Source: Ophiodon elongatus (lineage: Eukaryota > Chordata > Actinopteri > Perciformes > Hexagrammidae). Taken from it: DNA of 64,000 nt. The notes below the pieces were generated by a model. It saw only the letters and a program-made list of their open reading frames with translations. It was not told the DNA's origin and did no database searches. Positions 12,183-64,000 of this stretch are shown in pieces. Both the position numbers and the translations under genes were made by a program. Position 1 is the first letter of the stretch, and the number at the start of each line of letters is the position of its first letter. The stretch spans positions 509,501 through 573,500 of the forward strand of contig JACSYO010000150.1 of NCBI GenBank assembly GCA_016806645.1, read 5' to 3'.

Positions 12183-15119
12183 GAAACAGTTTAGGTTCTG
12201 CAATACTGATCACATTGAGTGGATTCATTGTTGTCTCTTGCCTGAAGAAGACACTAAACAAATCATGCATCAGCAGTATTGTTTCTATTGCCCTTGCTCA
12301 GGTCATAAAGTTTATATTTCTCAATGGCACAGATTGCACATTGTTGTCTTTTTTTTTTACCGTGAATCAGAAGCATTTACAGATTAAGCTCTCTTGCCAA
12401 GTTGAATTAACAAGATTACTGGCTGAAGGCCAGAAGACTTGTTTACATGCGTACTTGAACCGGGAGGCATACCGTTGGATGCAGTCAGGATTACGCAACC
12501 CACTTACGACGACATCCTGTCAAGTAGAATGCTTGTGACTCCGAAGCAGGCGTGTGGGTTGGAAGCACATGTCTCTGTTTATGTTCACCAGCCCTTCAGC
12601 CAACAGCTGTCAGCTCTTTAACAGACTGATCGTACTTCGCCTCAGGGCCTTGAAGTAAGTGGTGTTTTATTTTCCCCGAGTCACGTAAACCAACTTGTTT
12701 CAGACCTTGAGTTATTGGTCATTAATTTGGGACAGGTAGCTGTCCGACCCGGGCCTCTGGGATTACTGCTGCAATGCAATAGATCTGTTTTCATTGGACG
12801 GCCCCCAGGGTGGTGGGATTGCAGTAAACTAGTTTAGACAGGGCGATGTACGAGTACTAATACACAGTTGTGGACTTGATCGCCGTTTGAAGGACAGCTC
12901 TTGCGTTGGCTGTTGTGTGGACTTGATAAAAACATTTGTATCTGTATTCTGTTATCCTTTGTTTATTTCTTGGCGATATTATTTCAGTAAATGTTCTTTG
13001 AATTGTGGTTCACGGCCAGACATGATTTGAGCGTGGAGGAGTCTCCTGTCATCACATTGATATTTTATCTCTGAGAACATGAAAGCGAGGTCTCGTGGGA
13101 GTTTTCATGCTCAAACTTCATTGGGTTTTCTATTTTATAATGCATCAAAGCAGGAAAAAAAGATACACACACTACTGCTCCCTCAGAGAAACAGAATCTG
13201 GCAAAGTTCAACCAACAAACTGTAGATATGCTCATTTTTTGGGGGATACTACAGTGATAGTGACGACTGCTTTGGACGTGAATCCATGACAATGACTTTG
13301 GTTTGGACATGATGGGATTCCAAAGTAAAGGAAGTGAAAAGGACGGAAAAAAAGCCGACCGGCATCGTTTGATTGTTTGTGAAACAATGCGGGTGACATT
13401 CCTCTGAAAACAACAAAGGCGACACATTCCTCTTTATAATTGAATCCCCTCATATGACCCCGCGGTGGTTTGAAAACACTGTTCAGATCCAGACGTTTCC
13501 AGCGTTTTGAGGATGCAGCCTTTGTTTGACATAATTTAAAGTTACAGCACGATCTGTAAATCAAATCACAGACCAAAAAGGAGAAATTTATAATTTATGT
13601 TTTGGGATAGTTTTGCATGGATGGGACTACCTGGATGGAAAAATAATTTCGATACAGCCAAACAAATCATGCATAAAGCCGTAACGTCAACGTTCTATCG
13701 TTGGCAGAGCAGGCGGTCACAATCAGCCAGACAGCAGCCTGCTACACAACACGAGAGCCACAGACCTTTGAACAACAACCCGCATCAGCTTTCCTGCTGA
13801 AGTATCCTTTACATGCAAACGTGAGCACACGTCTTGTCCTACACCATGGCTTGTTGAATGAGCAAACAAACAAACAAACAAGTGCACTGTAAACATCAGT
13901 TTGTAGGGTTAGATAGCTAATAAGCTGTTCAGCTGCAGCACATTAAACAGAATGTAAATTTGTGTGGTTCTTACTCGTCAATACCACGAACAACACGCTG
14001 TCTCCTCATGACATGTAGGCTACAGCACAAGTTTGTTTACTTTACACTAAAAACATCACATTTGTCATAAAAGGTTCATATCAAACTGTTTGTATCCTAA
14101 TGTTTCTCTCTGAATATTTGCTTTTGGGATCAGGAAATAGTAATATAGTAGTATACAACACTTACTTGCTTGTGAACTGAATCTGCCACCTCAACCTTTA
14201 CAGCAATGGTGCTGGAGCTTCCTGCTGTAACTCAGGAGGTGTTTTATTAGACAGGAAGGTAATGCTCTCCAGCAAGAAGCAAAGCCCACCGTCCAATCAG
14301 CCTCCTGATGGTAAACGTAACAGTGAGTACTGGACGGTCTGCTCAAATTGTATTTCACTGCAGTGTAATATGGTCGGGGTCATGTGTGTGGTACCCTTCC
14401 ACGCAGCATTTGCCAAGAGAAGGACCTGTTGATTCAGTTGTATTTGTTTCCCAAATGTGTGTTGTCTCTAACGAAGTGTTCCCTCTGGTCAGTCTGGAGT
14501 TTCATGGGCACTTCAGCTCTGGATGACACTTATGGGAGCAACAGATGTACATGAATCAAGGTCCTTAGCAGCTCTGCAGTCACTGCCAAACTGAGCAGCA
14601 AGATAATGAGAAAAACGTAATCCCTGCCATTTTCTTGTCATAGCCAGAACGTAATATCTTATTTATGTTAATGTGCATGAACCCCAAAGGACGGAATATT
14701 ATTTGACCTAACCTTTTAGACACCGTTTTCCACCTGGAGGTTTGGCTCCCACTAGAGGCCCATTAAGTTGTTTTTGAGATTTACTGAATCTAGAATTTTA
14801 TTTCCCAAATGCAAACACAAATTTGAGTCTCGTCATTTTTTTCTATTATTAAATCATGAGTGTGAGCAGTTTCTGTGTTTCCAAATTTGGACTTTTTACA
14901 ATCCAACCTGTAGCCTCATTCATCAGCATGAGTACATTTTCCCGAAGTTTTTTTTTTTTTCACATTAATAATAGTAATAGCAAGTCCTTGTGTGCCTTAA
15001 CGCTTCTCTTGCTTATACTCTGTCCTCAAATTGTAGTGGAATCTATGTTAATAAGGTGGTGACACTGTAATCTCTCCACGTGAAGGTGGTGTGACACTGT
15101 AATCTCCCCGTGCACTCAC

Positions 15120-15230
15120 ACTCATTGACGTGGTTAGTGAAGAGCTGACCTAGTTATTCAACACTGTTCTCAAAAACATACGGGTTCAACCCCTGCAGCA
15201 ACCAGCATATTTACTTTTTTTTTTTAAGCA
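15120..15230 (+). repeat. Possible tRNA-derived SINE remnant
   Basis: GGGTTCAACCCCTGC at about 15181 fits a tRNA/SINE B box (GGTTCRANYCC), with GTGGTTAGTGAAGAG about 50 bases upstream as a weak A box and a T-run downstream. No tRNA fold was found. Low confidence. Confidence 0.25.
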
Positions 15231-17342
15231 AGAAATCAAAAGCTGACCATATTTACTGTATTGTAAAGGTCTACGAACGCTACATGTCAAACCAGGTTAG
15301 CCATCTTTAGCAAGCAGAGTGCGAGTAACATTTATGTGACACATTCATTGAGGAGCTCCTAAATCAAGGCCATCTACTCAGCTGGAGATATAAAATGATG
15401 TAGGCCACTGAATCGTTACTCGGATCGACCATGAAATCGTACTCCTATGGACAAAACCAGGGAAAGCTATTCTGTAATATTCCAACTCTGGGATTTCTAT
15501 AAATTTACACCTGGGGATGTAATTCACTCGTGTGTAAGACTACAGCATGTTATCTACCATCTGGTATAGTCTCGTCGTGCAGTTGCACACTAAAGATTGA
15601 ACGTATTTCCCAAACATTTCCTTGTTACTGATCTGGAGAGAGTTAATCTCATTGATTAAGTTAAACCTCAGTGGGCAGCGCCAAAGAAGTTTTTCTGGCC
15701 TAGTAACTTTAGCCTGAAGCCCAGCGGAAAGGCAAGAGGTAAGAGAGGAGCAAGATAATTACCACAAATCCTACTGTTCTCGCTGCTAACTGAGAAAATG
15801 CAGTCCAGCAATATACGGCCGTCTGTGTTAACTATCCTGTTAAACGACAGTGAGCTAATTTGATGTCTGAGAAAATGTATGTAACTCTCTGTATGGTACA
15901 TATAAAGCTTCGCTTAACATGAGGACTGAAAATGTGGTAAACAGCTAGCTGGGCTGCATTAAAGCCCCCTTTTTAAAACCACAAATTGTCATCACAATCA
16001 CTTTTAGCTCTCTAAGTGTGCCACTTACCTAAATGTTTAATTCAACAAATACTATTGTCTTCCTCCAGAGTATAGGCTCATAACTGTAGTCATAGAACCG
16101 TATGTTTGTACTGTGTGGCCTCACTCATCATTTTAGTGCTGTCGACACCAGGCACACAACGCAATGTTCGCAAGTGCTGGCACAGTAGGGAATAGTGGCA
16201 GTGAATAGCTAAATGTCAATATATAGGGGAAATTTGTGCCACTTTTTTTTTTGCTCACCCCCCCAGCAGCAGAAATGAGGCCTACTGTCGGCCTACTCCC
16301 TGACACACAGCAGTCCATTTCTTTTGTAACAGATCCAGGATTCCTTATGGGCCAAGAAGCGCACAGAAACCGGCCCAGACACTCCTCCACACTTTTCTCC
16401 CACAGCTGTGCAAATAAATGTAAAAGAAACTCTCAGGAAATTTAATCTTTTAATTGTTTTGGCTTTCAAACTGGCAATCCAAAAAGGCGGGGGCGGGGGG
16501 GTTATGGCCAAATACCTGCCAGTGTTTGTGAGAATAAATGGACGTTAAGTAGGCATGGTGCTAAATGTCCCGTAGCGGCAGATATTCCGGAGTGGGAGAG
16601 AATTATTTCACTGGTGTTTGTTTGCACTCGAGATGTTTGTGTGTTCTCATGTGAGACTTCAAACGCATTAATGAGATGTCCCGGCCTCTCGCGTAAACAA
16701 ACGTGAAAGGTCAAAACTTAAGCTGAAAGCTGGACGCCAGCAGCAGAGAACATGAATTTGGATTCAGTTTGTTTTAGAAACTTTTGCTGTGACTGAACCG
16801 TTTACATATTTGGAACATCAACAAGGTTGCCGCCCGGGCGTTTTGTGCACTTGCATGTCCTGCAACAAACAAGAAGCAATTACAATGTGTTGGAATGTTT
16901 GTCCATGCACGCCTGCCGAGGTACTGTAGTCATGTAAATGCATGCAAACAGGCGGCTTCTCGTCCTCAGAGGGTCTCAGTAACTATTACCCAATAAATCC
17001 CCTGTCACAACACATTAGCCTGCCAGAGCCATTTGGTCGGGATGATTGCGGCTTATGTCAAGCTTGTTAGTGTTTGGCGCTGTTAACTAGAGAGGGACTT
17101 GATATACGGCCGGCAGCTCTTTGTGCACCTCTCCATACTATTCTCAGGATTTACCGTGAAGGAAAGACGTGAAAGCAGTGTTTGTAAAGGTTGTTGGGCC
17201 TGTTTCTTGGTTTCCAAGTGGCGCTTGTGTGTCTCGACTTCAGATTCAGTGGCTGACTTGGTTATTTAATGTTCTGCTTTTTTGTTCTGAAGCCCTGTTA
17301 TCGTTATATTTTGCTAACTCGCTCCCTTTGTTCTCTCCTTAG

Positions 17343-63441
<46,099 letters not shown>

Positions 63442-64000
63442 GTAAGCTCCTCCACCCTCTTTTCTCTCACCCAAGCGTTGCCCTGATTATCTATCCCCCC
63501 AGCCCCCCCGACCCCCCTTTTCTCTCTGTCTGTCTTGTTTCTATAACAATGTTTCCATCCGTCCAAATCATTTATGAGTTATGAATGTCAGCAGGTTCCA
63601 AGAAAATGAACCACCATTCTAAATATGTAAAAACACAACCACCAGAAATAGATAAATAAAAGATAAGTTCCCTGTTACATAATGCTCATAAATACAAAGT
63701 TGAAGCATTCTCTAATATTATAAAAAGGATAAGGTGGTGTTGTTCCTTATTGTTTGGTAATGTCGGCCATATTTCATATTTTCACTGATGAATAATTTCA
63801 ATAAGGTGATGATGTCGAAGCACCAGCAGTAAACACGGTGCTCATAAACCAGGAAGAAAAACAGACAAAGCTTTGTTTGATTTATTATCTTCAAAGTAAA
63901 CCTGACACTATTTTATGATCACAAAATTAAAGGTGTATTTCAAAGGCTTCGTTCTTTATTGCTGCCTCTCTCTGTGGCTGACAGGATGAGTATACTTTAA
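63442..64000 (+). other. Intron towards the last limch1 exon
   Basis: No convincing terminal exon. A good-looking pyrimidine tract and AG end at 63984, but splicing there would create TGA at once. Otherwise AT-rich with nothing recognised. Confidence 0.65.

Larger units (their letters stand above)
1..17342 (+). other. Intron sequence (3' part of the first large intron of limch1)
   Basis: No convincing coding exon was found on either strand. The expected upstream exon (Met start and the residues leading into the CH helix, ending at a codon boundary) was not recognised, so it probably lies left of the window. The stretch holds a degraded hAT-like repeat near 1350-1635, a hairpin at 1318-1353, a diverged tandem duplication at 7868-8095, a GAAA array at 11451-11484, a paired GATA palindrome at 12130-12182, a possible tRNA-derived SINE piece near 15120-15230, and several more complex, less AT-rich blocks (about 2560-2760, 3590-3830, 10300-10580, 12700-12860, 16850-17150) that look like candidate conserved non-coding elements. 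It ends in a normal pyrimidine tract and AG at 17341-17342. Confidence 0.75.

Overview
This is vertebrate nuclear DNA, almost certainly from a teleost fish and probably a spiny-rayed one. The evidence is GT-AG introns, AT-rich intronic sequence, long GT and CT microsatellites, a Tc1/mariner-type miniature element with the familiar fish 'CAGTGCATCCGG' ends, several hAT-like miniature repeats and a decayed L2/Rex-type LINE. There are no prokaryotic operons, and nearly every uninterrupted ORF above 60 codons is chance or lies inside an exon.

The window is dominated by one plus-strand gene, recognised as limch1 (LIM and calponin homology domains-containing protein 1). I could place 27 internal coding exons between 17343 and 63441. 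Every junction keeps the reading frame and has an AG acceptor and a GT donor. Together they encode 1319 codons plus one base. The first coding exon (start codon and first part of the CH domain) was not found and must lie upstream of position 1 or be hidden in the first 17.3 kb. The last few codons after the LIM domain lie at or beyond the right edge. In teleosts the gene is usually duplicated (limch1a/limch1b); I cannot tell which copy this is.

Layout: 1-17342 is intron, with repeats and some candidate conserved non-coding blocks. 17343-34784 holds five widely spaced exons for the calponin-homology (CH) domain. 36769-43709 holds two exons for the very conserved Ser/Arg/Asp-rich linker that is diagnostic for LIMCH1. 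45196-48931 holds two large cassette-like exons of symmetric phase (273 and 420 nt) and a 36-nt microexon. 51086-52639 encodes the charged coiled-coil block shared by LIMCH1 and LMO7. 53998-57159 encodes a low-complexity Ser/Pro-rich linker. 57929-60346 encodes a second, very Glu/Arg/Lys-rich helical segment. 60518-62058 is another linker. 62833-63441 encodes the LIM zinc-binding domain with all eight ligands.

The gene product joins an actin-type CH module to a C-terminal LIM domain through helical and disordered linkers. Mammalian LIMCH1 acts at actin stress fibres with non-muscle myosin II. The most notable observations are a splice donor formed by the first unit of a 45-unit GT microsatellite (exon ending 61134), CT microsatellites serving as polypyrimidine tracts for three exons, phase-matched cassette exons including a poly-alanine tract, a candidate alternative first exon 5' of the linker exon (which would give CH-less isoforms), perfect hairpins and a paired-GATA palindrome in introns, and several mobile-element remnants. 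I saw no evidence for a wholly new biological system.
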